Assembly (NCBI RefSeq): GCF_022829365.1
Contig: NZ_JAKSYJ010000102.1
Location: 186,001 to 250,000, forward strand
DNA from: Methylobacterium sp. J-077
GTDB lineage: Bacteria; Pseudomonadota; Alphaproteobacteria; Rhizobiales; Beijerinckiaceae
Direction of reading: 5' to 3'
DNA length: 64,000 nucleotides
A program made the translations under genes and the position numbers. Under the pieces are notes generated by a model. That model saw only the letters and a program-made list of their open reading frames with translations. It did no database searches and had not been told where the DNA came from. Of the stretch, positions 47,304-55,997 are shown in pieces (positions within the stretch are counted from its first letter, which is position 1; each line of letters starts with the position of its first letter).

Positions 47304-48278
47304 ATGGCGCAGCGGCGCATGACCTTCCGGCACATCGAGGCGTTCCGGGCCGTGATGGCGGCGGGCTCGATGACCGAGGCGGCGCGGCAGCTCCACACCT
47401 CGCAGCCGCAGGTGACCCGGCTGATCGCTCAGCTCGAGGCGATGACCGGCCTGCCCCTGTTCGATCGCAGCGGCAGCCGCCTGTCGCCCTCGCTCGACGG
47501 CATGCGCTTCCACGCCGAGGTCGACCGGGCGTTCGTGGGCTTGACGAGCCTGGAGGCGGCGGCCGCGCGCATCCGCGCCTTCGGTGCCGAGCGGCTGCGG
47601 GTCGCCGCGATGCCCCGGCTGGCCGGTGGTCTGCTCGCCCGGGCGGTGGCGCGCTTCAAGGCCGACCACCCGGACGTGATCGTGGCGATTCATGCCGGCG
47701 ACGACGAGACCGTCAACGGCTGGGTGTCGAGCGGTTTCTGCGACGCGGCCCTGACGATGATCTACAGCGACGCCCCGGATTCCCGGCTCGATCACGTGCT
47801 GACGATGGATTGCGTCGCCGTCCTGCCACCGGACCATCCGCTCGGCACCCGTGCCTGTCTGAAGCCGGAGGATCTTCGCGGGATCCCCTTCGTAGCCTCA
47901 CCGTTGGCGAGTGCCCTGCGCGCCCGGATCGATGCGGTGTTCCACGAAGCGGGCGTCGAGATGACGATCACCGCGGAGGCCGGGCTCGGCGCAGCGATCT
48001 GCACCCTCGTCTCGGCCGGCCTCGGCGTCAGTCTGTTGAACCCGCTGGCGGCCTACGAGGAGGCGAAGGTCTCGCCGATCCTCATCCGGCCATTCGCTCC
48101 GGCCCTGCCGGTGCGGTTCGCGCTGCTGTTCCCGCCCGACCATACGCGGGACCGCCTGATGCAGGCTTTTGGCGCCTGCGCGCGGGCAATCCTGCTGGAG
48201 GAACTCGCCCGTCTGCCGGGTGCCGCGGCGCTGGCCGTTCCCGAGGCGATCGGGAACGGCTCTCGGGCCCTGGTCTGA
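47304..48278 (+). CDS. LysR-family transcriptional regulator
   Basis: The 324-residue protein has an N-terminal winged helix: FRHIEAFRAVMAAGSMTEAA, RQLHTSQPQVTRLIAQLEAM and LFDRSGSRLSPSLDG. A C-terminal effector domain follows (FVASPLASALRARIDAVF and later). The ATG at 47304 places the HTH correctly. It diverges from the binding-protein/aldolase operon with 160 bases between, the usual LysR arrangement for controlling the neighbouring operon, perhaps with an amino acid as coinducer. The last 15 codons coincide with a palindromic repeat at 48234-48260. Confidence 0.9.
   Translation: MAQRRMTFRHIEAFRAVMAAGSMTEAARQLHTSQPQVTRLIAQLEAMTGLPLFDRSGSRLSPSLDGMRFHAEVDRAFVGLTSLEAAAARIRAFGAERLRVAAMPRLAGGLLARAVARFKADHPDVIVAIHAGDDETVNGWVSSGFCDAALTMIYSDAPDSRLDHVLTMDCVAVLPPDHPLGTRACLKPEDLRGIPFVASPLASALRARIDAVFHEAGVEMTITAEAGLGAAICTLVSAGLGVSLLNPLAAYEEAKVSPILIRPFAPALPVRFALLFPPDHTRDRLMQAFGACARAILLEELARLPGAAALAVPEAIGNGSRALV
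48234..48260. repeat. Palindromic repeat inside the 3' end of the LysR gene
   Basis: Arm GCCGTTCCCGA at 48234-48244 is perfectly complemented at 48250-48260, with a five-base loop. The same arm occurs in the 3176-3212 palindrome. Here it falls in the last codons of the LysR gene, so the element probably extended the protein's C-terminus. Confidence 0.6.
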
Positions 48279-48297
48279 TCGGCTTGCGCCACAGCGA

Positions 48298-50496
48298 TCA
48301 GGCGGCGCGCTTCTGTTCTCCGTAGAAGGTCCCGCCCCGCTCGGCCATGGCCGCCAGGGTGTCGGGCACCCGGAAGCGGGGACCGTGCTTGGCCTCCAGC
48401 CCGCGGGCGAGCGCGACGAAGGAATCGGCGCCCATGAAGTCGATGTAGGACAGGGTGCCGCCGGTGAACGGGGCGAAGCCGAAGCCCAGGATCGAGCCGA
48501 CATCGGCCTCCCGGGGATCGGTGACCACGCCCTCGCCGACGGTGCGGGCCGCTTCCAGCGCCTGCACCACCAGAAGCCGCTGCTTCAGCTCGTTGAAATC
48601 GACCGCCTCCGGGTCGAGCCGGTTCGGTTGCAGTTCCGCCAGGCCCGTCCAGAGGCGCTTGGGCGCGCCCTCCGGGTAATCGTAGAAGCCCTTGCGGTTC
48701 TTGCGCCCGAGCCGGCCCTGGCCCTCGACCAGGGCGGTGAGGATCGACTTCTGGGCCGGATCGACCGCCCCCTCGCCCACCTGCGCCTCGGTGGCCTTGG
48801 CGATCTTGAGCACGAGGTCGAGGGCGACCTCGTCGTTCAGCGAGAGCGGCCCGACCGGCATGCCGGCCTGGCGCCCGGCACTCTCGATCATCGCGGGCGG
48901 CACGCCCTCGGCCAGCATCTTGTGGCCTTCGAGGATGTAGGCGCCGACGCAGCGATTGGCGAAGAAGCCGCGGGCGTCGTTCACGACGATCGGGGTCTTC
49001 TTGATCAGCCGCACGTAGTCGAGGGCGGTGGCGAGCGCCGCGTCGCCGGTAGCCTCGCCCTTAATGATCTCGACCAGCATCATCTTCTCGACGGGCGAGA
49101 AGAAGTGGATGCCGACGAACCGGTCCGGCCGCTTCGAGCTCTTCGCCAGGCCGGTGATCGGCAGCGTCGAGGTGTTGGAGGCGAAGATCGTGTCGGCGCC
49201 GATCACAGCCTCGACCTTCTGAATCACCTCGGCCTTCACCTTGGGATCCTCGAACACCGCCTCGATCACGAGATCGCAGCCGCTGAGCGTGGCGTAATCC
49301 GCCGTGGTGGTGATCCGGCCGAGCAGCGCGTCGCGGTCGGCGGTCTTGGCGCGGCCCTTGTTGATCTGGCCGGTGATCAGCGTGTGGGCGTAGGCCTTGC
49401 CCTTCTCGGCGGCCTCGATCGACTGGTCGACCAGCACCACTTCGAGCCCGGCCTGGGCGGTGACGTAGGCGACGCCGGCGCCCATGAAGCCGGCGCCGAT
49501 CACCCCGACCCGGCGCAGGCTGGTGGCCGGCACGTCCTTCGGCCGGCGGGCGCCCTTGTTCAGCTCGCCCATGGAGATGAACAGCGTGCGGATCATCGCC
49601 GCCGCCTCCTTCGAGCGCAGGATATGGGCGAAGTACCGGCTCTCGACCCGCAGGGCGAGGTCCATCGGCAGCTGCAGGCCCTCGTAGACCGAGGCCAGGA
49701 TCGCCTTGGCGGCCGGGTAATTGTCGTGGGTCTCGCGGCGGTAGATCGCGTTGGCCGGCGGCCAGATCATCATGCCGGCGGGCGAGTAGACCTTGCCGGA
49801 CGGCGCCTTGAACTTGGGCACGTCCCAGGGCGCCACCGCGGAGCCGCCCTCGCGGATCCACGCCTTGGCGCGCTCGACGATCTCGCTCTGGGGCGCGACC
49901 GCGTGGATCAGCCCCATGCCCTTGGCCATGGGCGCGCGGATCTGCTCGCCCTTGAACAACATCTGGAGGGCATCGCCGGTCTGCATCAGCCGGGCGACCC
50001 GCTGCGTGCCGCCGCCGCCCGGGAACAGGCCGACCTTGATCTCCGGCAGCCCGACCCGGGTCTTGGCATCGTCCGAGGCGATTCGGTGATGGCAGGACAG
50101 AGCCAGCTCGAAGGCGCCGCCGAGGCACAGGCCTTGAATCGCGGCGGCGAACGGCTTGCCGCAGGTCTCGAGCCGGCGGAACAGCAACGTCAGGCGCCGC
50201 GACGCCTCGAAGAAGTGGCGCATGGCCACTTCCTCGCCCTGCTCGGCTTTCAGCTGCTCGTAGGCCCGGCGGTGACCTTGCAGCATCGTGAGGTCGGCAC
50301 CTGCGGAAAAATTATCCTTGCCGGTGGCGATGACGCAGCCCCTGATCGCGGGATCGCTGGCGACCTGCCCGATGATCTGCTCGAGCTGGTCCATCACCCC
50401 CTCGGTGATCACGTTCATCGATCGGCCAGGCATATCCCAGGTCGCCACCGCAACGCCGTCTGCGTCGGTCTCAAAACGGAAATCCGTCAGCGTCAT
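48298..50496 (-). CDS. fadJ: Fatty acid beta-oxidation multifunctional enzyme (enoyl-CoA hydratase / 3-hydroxyacyl-CoA dehydrogenase)
   Basis: The 732-residue protein has an N-terminal crotonase domain (SAGADLTMLQG, the oxyanion stretch IQGLCLGGAFELALSCHHRI, and LPEIKVGLFPGGGGTQRVAR) and a dehydrogenase domain with the NAD motif VGVIGAGFMGAGVAYVTAQAG. It continues with SNTSTLPIT and GIHFFSPVEKMMLVEII and a C-terminal repeat near NRKGFYDYPEG. This is the FadB/FadJ layout. A thiolase gene lies about 1.6 kb away on the same strand but is separated by two other genes, so they are not one operon. Confidence 0.93.
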   Translation of the reverse strand: MTLTDFRFETDADGVAVATWDMPGRSMNVITEGVMDQLEQIIGQVASDPAIRGCVIATGKDNFSAGADLTMLQGHRRAYEQLKAEQGEEVAMRHFFEASRRLTLLFRRLETCGKPFAAAIQGLCLGGAFELALSCHHRIASDDAKTRVGLPEIKVGLFPGGGGTQRVARLMQTGDALQMLFKGEQIRAPMAKGMGLIHAVAPQSEIVERAKAWIREGGSAVAPWDVPKFKAPSGKVYSPAGMMIWPPANAIYRRETHDNYPAAKAILASVYEGLQLPMDLALRVESRYFAHILRSKEAAAMIRTLFISMGELNKGARRPKDVPATSLRRVGVIGAGFMGAGVAYVTAQAGLEVVLVDQSIEAAEKGKAYAHTLITGQINKGRAKTADRDALLGRITTTADYATLSGCDLVIEAVFEDPKVKAEVIQKVEAVIGADTIFASNTSTLPITGLAKSSKRPDRFVGIHFFSPVEKMMLVEIIKGEATGDAALATALDYVRLIKKTPIVVNDARGFFANRCVGAYILEGHKMLAEGVPPAMIESAGRQAGMPVGPLSLNDEVALDLVLKIAKATEAQVGEGAVDPAQKSILTALVEGQGRLGRKNRKGFYDYPEGAPKRLWTGLAELQPNRLDPEAVDFNELKQRLLVVQALEAARTVGEGVVTDPREADVGSILGFGFAPFTGGTLSYIDFMGADSFVALARGLEAKHGPRFRVPDTLAAMAERGGTFYGEQKRAA

Positions 50497-50609
50497 GGTG
50501 CCGTCCCCCCAAAGTCTTGCCGTCTAAAAGTCGACAGTTTTACGTTAACGTTGCATTGAGCGCGGCGATGCATGATCCGCCGGTCGGGGGGTACCGATGG
50601 AATCGGCAC

Positions 50610-51389
50610 ATGATGAAGGACAAAGGCTGCCGCGCTTGCCGCGACGGCGCCGCCCTCGATTTCGACTTCACGATGGCGTTCCAGCCGATCCTCGATACCG
50701 GGACCGGACATGTCTGGGCCTACGAGGCTTTGGTGCGCGGCCCCAACGGCGAGCCGGCCGGCACGATCCTCGACCGGGTGACCGACGCGACGCGCTATCA
50801 GTTCGATCAGGCTGCCCGCGTGAAGGCGATCGAGTTGGCCGGGCGGCTGTTCCCACGCGACAGCGACACGCGGCTCTCGATCAACTTCATGCCGAACGCG
50901 GTCTACGAGCCGAATGCCTGCATCCGCGCGTCGCTTGAGGCGGCCCGGCGGGTCGATTTTTCGTACCGGCGCCTCATGTTCGAATTCACCGAGCAGGAGC
51001 GGTTTCACGACATCGAGCACGTGAAGCGCATCGTCGCCGCGTACCGCCAGCAGGGCTTCCTGACGGCGCTCGACGATTTCGGCGCGGGCTTCGCCGGGTT
51101 GAACCTGCTGGCGAATTTCCGGCCCGATCTTATCAAGATCGACATGGAACTGGTGCGCGGCATCGACACGGATTCCGGCCGGAACGCGATCGTTGCCGGC
51201 ATCACCGCCATCGCCCGTGCCCTTGGGGTCACCGTGCTGGCCGAGGGCATCGAGACCGCGGCGGAACGTGACGCCCTGCGTTCTCTCGGGATCACGCTGA
51301 TGCAGGGCTATCACTTCGCCAAGCCTCAGCTCGAAGCCTTGCCTCCGGTCGAAGGGTTCGGCCACCGAGCGGCCGCGCGCGCGGCCTGA
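50610..51389 (+). CDS. EAL-domain protein (putative c-di-GMP phosphodiesterase)
   Basis: The 259-residue protein is almost entirely an EAL domain with all key motifs: the EAL itself in VWAYEALVRGPN, NFMPNAV, FEFTEQE, LDDFGAGFAGLN, PDLIKIDMEL and VLAEGIET. An active phosphodiesterase that hydrolyses c-di-GMP is likely. The N-terminus has a CRAC motif (KGCRACRDG). I start at ATG 50610; in-frame ATGs at 50568 and 50613 are alternatives. It lies between beta-oxidation genes and is divergent from fadJ, with no obvious functional link. Confidence 0.88.
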   Translation: MMKDKGCRACRDGAALDFDFTMAFQPILDTGTGHVWAYEALVRGPNGEPAGTILDRVTDATRYQFDQAARVKAIELAGRLFPRDSDTRLSINFMPNAVYEPNACIRASLEAARRVDFSYRRLMFEFTEQERFHDIEHVKRIVAAYRQQGFLTALDDFGAGFAGLNLLANFRPDLIKIDMELVRGIDTDSGRNAIVAGITAIARALGVTVLAEGIETAAERDALRSLGITLMQGYHFAKPQLEALPPVEGFGHRAAARAA

Positions 51390-51422
51390 GGCCAGCCGAT
51401 CGCGCGCGGGGGACGGCACGGG

Positions 51423-51932
51423 CTACTTCGGCGCCGGCGCCGGCGGAGCCGCCGGCGCCGGGACCGGCGGCGCGCCGGGCTTGGGCGTGTTGTCGGTCGC
51501 GGCGGCCACCGCCAGCATGTTGAGCAGCTTGGTGACCGAGTTCTGCGAGATCGCCGTGACAGCCGAGTTGGGATCGGCGTTCATCGTCTGGAACTTGAGG
51601 TAGGTCGGGTCGGCGTAGATCTCGTCGAGATGCTTCAGCTCGGCGAGGGTGAACTTCTGGGCGTATTCCTTCGACAGCCCCTCGACCATGATGCCGCGCT
51701 GCTTCTCGAACTCGTCGGTGAGTTCCTTGCGCACGGCCTCGGCGCGGGATTCCGGCATCGGCGCCACGGTCTTCTCCAGGGCGACGTTGAAGCCGGTCTG
51801 AAGGTTCTTGATCAGGGTCTTGTTCACGAGCGAGGTCGCCTCGGCGACGCGGTCCGACGTTTCGTCGGCGCGCGCAGCGAGCGGCAGGCTCAAGGAGACG
51901 CTCAAGCAGAGCGTCGCGATCAGGCGGTTCAA
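51423..51932 (-). CDS. DUF2059 family exported protein
   Basis: The 169-residue precursor has a signal peptide (LNRLIATLCLSVSLSLPLAARA) and a helical DUF2059-like core in which EFEKQRGIMVEGLSKEYAQK, FTLAELKHLDEIYADPTYLK and SVTKLLNMLAVA are visible. It ends in a Pro/Ala-rich tail. The function of the family is unknown. The start is TTG 51930-51932, since GGGAG lies eight bases upstream and the reading then begins directly with the signal peptide; the longer frame lacks such a site. It lies between the EAL gene and thiolase. Confidence 0.7.
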   Translation of the reverse strand: MNRLIATLCLSVSLSLPLAARADETSDRVAEATSLVNKTLIKNLQTGFNVALEKTVAPMPESRAEAVRKELTDEFEKQRGIMVEGLSKEYAQKFTLAELKHLDEIYADPTYLKFQTMNADPNSAVTAISQNSVTKLLNMLAVAAATDNTPKPGAPPVPAPAAPPAPAPK

Positions 51933-51940
51933 GGGCTCGA

Positions 51941-51945
51941 CTCCC
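51941..51945 (-). promoter_or_regulatory. Ribosome binding site deciding the TTG start of the DUF2059 gene
   Basis: GGGAG on the minus strand ends eight bases before the TTG at 51930-51932. The resulting protein starts directly with its signal peptide, which supports this start over upstream in-frame codons. Confidence 0.55.
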
Positions 51946-52053
51946 AATTTGTTATCGTTCGGCCCGGATTCGTGCCGCACGTCGTCCGCGCCTCTACCAG
52001 CGTTCCCGGGCTTTGGGGAGCGGCCCGCGCCGGCTCCCACGCCGCAGTGTCGC

Positions 52054-53262
52054 TCAGACCCGCTCAATGATCGTGGCGGTGCCCATGCCGGCGCCGATGC
52101 AGAGCGTCACCAGGGCGCGCTCCTTGCCGGTGCGCTCCAGCTCGTCGAGCGCCGTTCCGAGGATCATCGCGCCGGTCGCGCCCAGCGGATGGCCCAGCGC
52201 GATCGCGCCGCCGGTGACGTTGACGATCTCGGGATCGAGGTCGAACGCCTGGCAGAAGCGCAGGACCACGGCCGCGAAGGCCTCGTTCACCTCGAACAGG
52301 TCGATATCGGACAGGCTCAGCCCGGACCGGGCCAGGACCTTGCGGGTGACGTCGACCGGGCCGGTGAGCATCAGGGCCGGGTCCGAGCCGATATTGGCGA
52401 AGGCGCGGATCCGCGCCCGGGGCCGCAGCCCGGCGGCGTCGCCGGCGGCCTTCGAGCCGATCAGCACCGCGGCGGCGCCGTCGACAATGCCGGAGGAATT
52501 GCCGGCGTGGTGGACGTGGTTGACCGTCTCGACATCCGGATGCGCATCCGTCGCCACCGCGTCGAACCCGCCCATCTGTCCCATCTGGACGAAGGAGGCC
52601 TTCAGCCCGGCGAGCGACTGCATGTCGGTGCCCGGCCGCATATGCTCGTCGCGGTCGAGCAGCGTGATGCCGTTGACGTCGCGCACCGGGACCACCGAGC
52701 CGCCGAACAGCCCGTCTGCCCAGGACTTGGCCGAGCGTGCCTGCGAGCGGACCGCGTAGGCGTCGCAATCGTCCCGCGAGAAGCCGTACTTGGTGGCGAT
52801 CAGGTCCGCCGAGACGCCCTGGGGCATGAAATACGACTTGATCGCGATCGCCGGATCGACCGGCCATGCGCCCCCGGAGGCGCCGATGCCGATGCGGCTC
52901 ATCGATTCGACGCCGCCGCCCACCGCCATCGCGTGCTGGCCGCTCATCACCTGCGCGGCGGCAAAATTCACGGCGTCGAGGCCCGACGCGCAGAAACGGT
53001 TGATCTGGATGCCCGGAACGTGGTCGCCGTAATCGGAGACCAGGGCCGCCGCGCGGGCGATGTCGCCGCCCGCCTCGCCGACCGGGTCGACGCAGCCGAG
53101 GATCACGTCGTCGACCAAAGCCGTGTCGAGGCCGGTGCGGTCCTTGAGCGCCCGCAGGGCCGTCTCGGCGAGACGCAGGGCCGTCACCTCATGCAGCGCG
53201 CCATCCGCCTTGCCACGGCCGCGCGGCGTGCGGACGTGATCGTAGATGAAGGCTTCCGGCAT
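52054..53262 (-). CDS. fadA: Acetyl-CoA acyltransferase (thiolase)
   Basis: The 402-residue protein has the thiolase active sites: the nucleophile Cys in NRFCASGLDAVNFAA, the His in ALGHPLGATGAMIL and the second Cys in TLCIGAGMGTATI. It would catalyse the last step of beta-oxidation. I start at ATG 53260-53262. The partner FadJ-type gene at 48298-50496 is on the same strand, but the EAL and DUF2059 genes lie between. A degradative FadA role is therefore likely, while a biosynthetic acetoacetyl-CoA thiolase cannot be ruled out. Confidence 0.9.
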   Translation of the reverse strand: MPEAFIYDHVRTPRGRGKADGALHEVTALRLAETALRALKDRTGLDTALVDDVILGCVDPVGEAGGDIARAAALVSDYGDHVPGIQINRFCASGLDAVNFAAAQVMSGQHAMAVGGGVESMSRIGIGASGGAWPVDPAIAIKSYFMPQGVSADLIATKYGFSRDDCDAYAVRSQARSAKSWADGLFGGSVVPVRDVNGITLLDRDEHMRPGTDMQSLAGLKASFVQMGQMGGFDAVATDAHPDVETVNHVHHAGNSSGIVDGAAAVLIGSKAAGDAAGLRPRARIRAFANIGSDPALMLTGPVDVTRKVLARSGLSLSDIDLFEVNEAFAAVVLRFCQAFDLDPEIVNVTGGAIALGHPLGATGAMILGTALDELERTGKERALVTLCIGAGMGTATIIERV

Positions 53263-53405
53263 CGGCGTTCCCCAGCGTGTTCTTGCCTTTTGGCGACGCG
53301 GCCATAGCGGGCCGACTCGCTGGGCGCCAGTTTGCCACGGCGCATGCACCTCGCACCATCCCGGGCCGCGGTGAAACGTAGAGCGTCGATGGATGCTCGA
53401 AACAA

Positions 53406-53440
53406 AGCCGCGCCCAATCGGGGTTCGATCGGGCGCGGCT
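53406..53440 (-). terminator. Rho-independent terminator of dnaA
   Basis: On the minus strand the arm AGCCGCGCCC (at 53406-53415 on the plus strand) pairs with GGGCGCGGCT (53431-53440), and the tail reads TTTGTT (53401-53405 region). It lies about 45 bases after the dnaA stop. Confidence 0.7.
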
Positions 53441-53484
53441 CGCAATCGCGATGGCCGCTGGCGACCTGTATCCCGGTCGGAATC

Positions 53485-54978
53485 CTAGTCCTGGAGCATC
53501 CGCTTCAGGAGTTCGACCTCATCGCCGAGGACCGTATCCTCGCCGATCTGCTTCTCGATCTTGCGCACCGCGTGCAGCACAGTGGTGTGGTCGCGCCCGC
53601 CGAAGCGGCGGCCGATCTCGGGCAGGGAGCGCAGGGTCAGCACCTTGGACAGGTACATGGCGATCTGGCGCGGCTTGACTACGGCGGCGGTGCGCCGCTC
53701 CGACAGGATGTCGGAGCGCGAGACGTTGTAGCGCGAGGCGACCAGCTTCTGGATGTCCTCGATCTTGATCCGCTTCGGCTCGCGGTTCTTCACGAGGTCG
53801 CGGATCGCGCTCTCGGCGGTCTCCATCGTCACGGCGGTGCCGGTGAGCGTGGCGTGGGCCAGCAGCCGGTTGACCGCGCCTTCGAGGTCGCGGCCGTTGG
53901 CCGTGATCGCCCGGGCCACGTAGGTCGCGACCTGCGGCGACACGTCGAAGCCCGGATGTGCCGCCCGCACCGCGGCGAGCCGCGCCGACAGGATCGAGAC
54001 CCGCAGGGCCTCGTCAAGGGCCGTGATCTCGACCACGAGGCCGCCGCCGAGGCGCGAGCGGACGCGCTCGTCCAGCGCCTCCAGCTCGGTCGGGGGCCGG
54101 TCCGACGCGACCACGACCTGCCGGCCGGCATCGATCAGCGCGTTGATGGTGTGGCCGAACTCGGCCTGGATCGACTTGCCCTGGATGAACTGGACGTCGT
54201 CGAGGATCAGCAGGTCGATGCCGCGCAGCCGCTCCTTGTAGGCGAGCGCCGACTGGGTCTTCAGGGCGTTGACGAAGCCGTACATGAACCGGTCTGCCGT
54301 CAGGTAGATCACCCGGCGCCCGGCCTCGCGGGCGGCGTGGCCGATGCCGTGCAGCAGGTGCGTCTTGCCCAGGCCGACGCCGGCATGGAGATAGAGCGGG
54401 TTGTACAGCGCGCCCTCGCCCTGGTGCCGGGCGACCCGCTCGGCGGCGGCGTGGGCCAGCGCGTTCGAGCGGCCGATGACGAAGCTCGAGAAGGTCAAGC
54501 GTGCATCGAGCGGGGTGCCGCTGAGGTCGCCCCCGGCATCGGCGTTGCGCTGCTCGGCGGCGGTCGGAACGGCGGCGACCGGTGCCGGCGTGTTGGTGGC
54601 ATGGAGCCTGGCGAGCGGTCCGCTGGCCGGGCCGGCCTTGGGCGCTCCGACGACAGCGGGGCGGGCCGGGGCGCCGGTGCCGCGCACGCCGACCTCGATC
54701 CGCGCGATCTCCTCGGCCTCGGCCTTGAAGGTGCCGAGAACCCGATCGAGGTAGTGCGATTCGATCCAGCTCTTAAGGAAGCGCGTCGGCACCGTCAGCC
54801 GTGCCGTCCCGGCCGCCACGCCCTCGAGTTCGAGACGCGCGAACCAGCTGGCGAACACGTCCTCGCCCAGCTCGGCGCGCAGCCGCCGCTTCACCCGCGC
54901 CCAGGCGGATCCGAAATCCGTGTTGCCGCCGCTGCGGCCGCCCTCGTCGTCGCTCGCCACCGTTCCGTCGACACGCAT
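53485..54978 (-). CDS. dnaA: Chromosomal replication initiator DnaA
   Basis: DnaA binds origin boxes and opens the replication origin. The 497-residue protein has the N-terminal domain, a long Pro/Ala linker at about 85-155, and an AAA+ core with Walker A in [16 protein letters not shown] and Walker B in [14 protein letters not shown]. The C-terminal DNA-binding domain has [19 protein letters not shown]. The start is ATG 54976-54978, with GGGAGAG upstream; GTG 54979-54981 is directly adjacent and also possible. A terminator follows. The 5' region to rpsT is 476 bases and contains inverted repeats. Confidence 0.97.
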   Translation of the reverse strand: MRVDGTVASDDEGGRSGGNTDFGSAWARVKRRLRAELGEDVFASWFARLELEGVAAGTARLTVPTRFLKSWIESHYLDRVLGTFKAEAEEIARIEVGVRGTGAPARPAVVGAPKAGPASGPLARLHATNTPAPVAAVPTAAEQRNADAGGDLSGTPLDARLTFSSFVIGRSNALAHAAAERVARHQGEGALYNPLYLHAGVGLGKTHLLHGIGHAAREAGRRVIYLTADRFMYGFVNALKTQSALAYKERLRGIDLLILDDVQFIQGKSIQAEFGHTINALIDAGRQVVVASDRPPTELEALDERVRSRLGGGLVVEITALDEALRVSILSARLAAVRAAHPGFDVSPQVATYVARAITANGRDLEGAVNRLLAHATLTGTAVTMETAESAIRDLVKNREPKRIKIEDIQKLVASRYNVSRSDILSERRTAAVVKPRQIAMYLSKVLTLRSLPEIGRRFGGRDHTTVLHAVRKIEKQIGEDTVLGDEVELLKRMLQD

Positions 54979-55069
54979 CACTGGCTCTCCCGACGCCGCC
55001 GGCGGAAACCCGCAGGCCGCGCGTACGCACGATTTACGCCCTCAGCGTCCCGCATGACCGGGCGGGACA

Positions 55070-55087
55070 GACTCCTTCGGTGGAGTC
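55070..55087. promoter_or_regulatory. Inverted repeat in the dnaA leader
   Basis: GACTCC (55070-55075) and GGAGTC (55082-55087) are perfect arms about 90-110 bases upstream of dnaA. Together with the adjacent GTCCCG/CGGGAC pair they form a paired-hairpin region in the leader. A regulatory role is an inference. Confidence 0.35.
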
Positions 55088-55314
55088 AACTCCCCACCAA
55101 GGAACTTTTGCCGATTGGAAGAGCCTATCAACAATTACCTACAGTTCCTTTAACAGTGGGACTTGTGGGGACGGCCCAGATTCCCAACCGCAAGTGTTGC
55201 CGGCCCCAACGAAGCCGCTTGCTAGAGTCTTGGCGAATCGGATTGATTCGCTTACGTCCCGAAATCGGCAGTCTTTGCTTGAACGCAGTTAGTTTCTGTT
55301 AAGCTACACGCCAC

Positions 55315-55351
55315 CCCTAGACTCTGCAACGGGCCAAATTCTGGTCTAGGG
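55315..55351. promoter_or_regulatory. 8-bp inverted repeat with 21-base spacer upstream of dnaA
   Basis: CCCTAGAC at 55315-55322 and GTCTAGGG at 55344-55351 are perfect complements about 340 bases upstream of dnaA. The spacing suits two half-sites of a regulator. No regulator is known. Confidence 0.35.
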
Positions 55352-55400
55352 TTAACGCTTCGCGACACCACCGATGGCGCGGATCCGGAATGCGGACACG

Positions 55401-55427
55401 AAAAAGCCCGGCGCGAAGGCCGGGCTT
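55401..55427 (-). terminator. Rho-independent terminator of rpsT
   Basis: On the minus strand the complementary arms AGCCCGGC and GCCGGGCT (at 55405-55412 and 55419-55426 on the plus strand) form a perfect 8-bp stem with a six-base loop, and the tail TTTTT follows. It lies 28 bases after the rpsT stop. Confidence 0.85.
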
Positions 55428-55454
55428 GGTGTCGTCCAGTGGTGCGGTGGCGGC

Positions 55455-55721
55455 TTAGGCGGCCAGCGCCTTCACCCGCGCCGCGAGGCGCGAGACCTTC
55501 CGCGAGGCGTTGTTCTTGTGAACGATGCCGTGCTGGGCCGCGCGCATCATCTCGGGCTCGGCGGCCCGCAGGGCGGTCAGCGCGTCCTGCTGGTTGCCGG
55601 TGGCGATCGCCTCCTCGACCTTGCGGACGAAGGTGCGCATACGCGAGCGGCGCGAGCGGTTGACCGCCGTGCGCTTCTCGATCTTGCGGGTCATTTTCTT
55701 GGCCGAAGCGGTGTTGGCCAT
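55455..55721 (-). CDS. rpsT: 30S ribosomal protein S20
   Basis: The 88-residue basic protein begins [20 protein letters not shown] and contains [20 protein letters not shown] and [23 protein letters not shown] ending, the S20 pattern with Lys/Arg-rich helices binding 16S rRNA. The length is normal. GAGGACTCC precedes the ATG. A strong terminator follows. The position upstream of dnaA on the same strand is usual for alphaproteobacteria. Confidence 0.97.
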   Translation of the reverse strand: MANTASAKKMTRKIEKRTAVNRSRRSRMRTFVRKVEEAIATGNQQDALTALRAAEPEMMRAAQHGIVHKNNASRKVSRLAARVKALAA

Positions 55722-55997
55722 GGAGTCCTCGTTCTCTTCGTCGGGCGATGCCGACGGGCCGGCTCAGCCGGAAATCGGTCGTCGCATCAGGTTGTCAGGC
55801 GATGGCCGAGACGCAGCGCGCGCGAAAGCGCGGCCCCTCGGCGAAGCGGTCTCTATAGTTAGCGCGATGCGGCGCGTCAACGCGGAAGATCCCGGCGCGA
55901 GCCGGTCGGGCCGCACGTCTTAGACCTTGACATTTTTCCTATGTTCTTGCTTTGTTCTCGCGGCCGCAGCAGGGCGTCATGGCGGGGCGGAGTCATC

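Larger units (their letters stand above)
54979..55454. other. dnaA leader / rpsT-dnaA intergenic region
   Basis: About 476 bases without a gene. It contains two inverted repeats close to the dnaA start (GTCCCG/CGGGAC at 55047-55068 and GACTCC/GGAGTC at 55070-55087), an A/T-richer stretch at about 55090-55320, and an 8-bp inverted repeat CCCTAGAC/GTCTAGGG at 55315-55351. I saw no convincing DnaA box (TTATCCACA), so I do not call an origin here. The dnaA promoter should be in this segment. Confidence 0.5.

Noticed and set aside
53332..55302. A 656-codon open frame on the plus strand across dnaA
   Set aside because: It is antisense to dnaA and rich in Arg, Gly, His and Pro, as expected from a GC-rich shadow; no ribosome site or family match.
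54979..55454. Possible chromosomal origin near dnaA
   Set aside because: I found no credible DnaA boxes (TTATCCACA or close forms); other repeats exist but do not define an origin.
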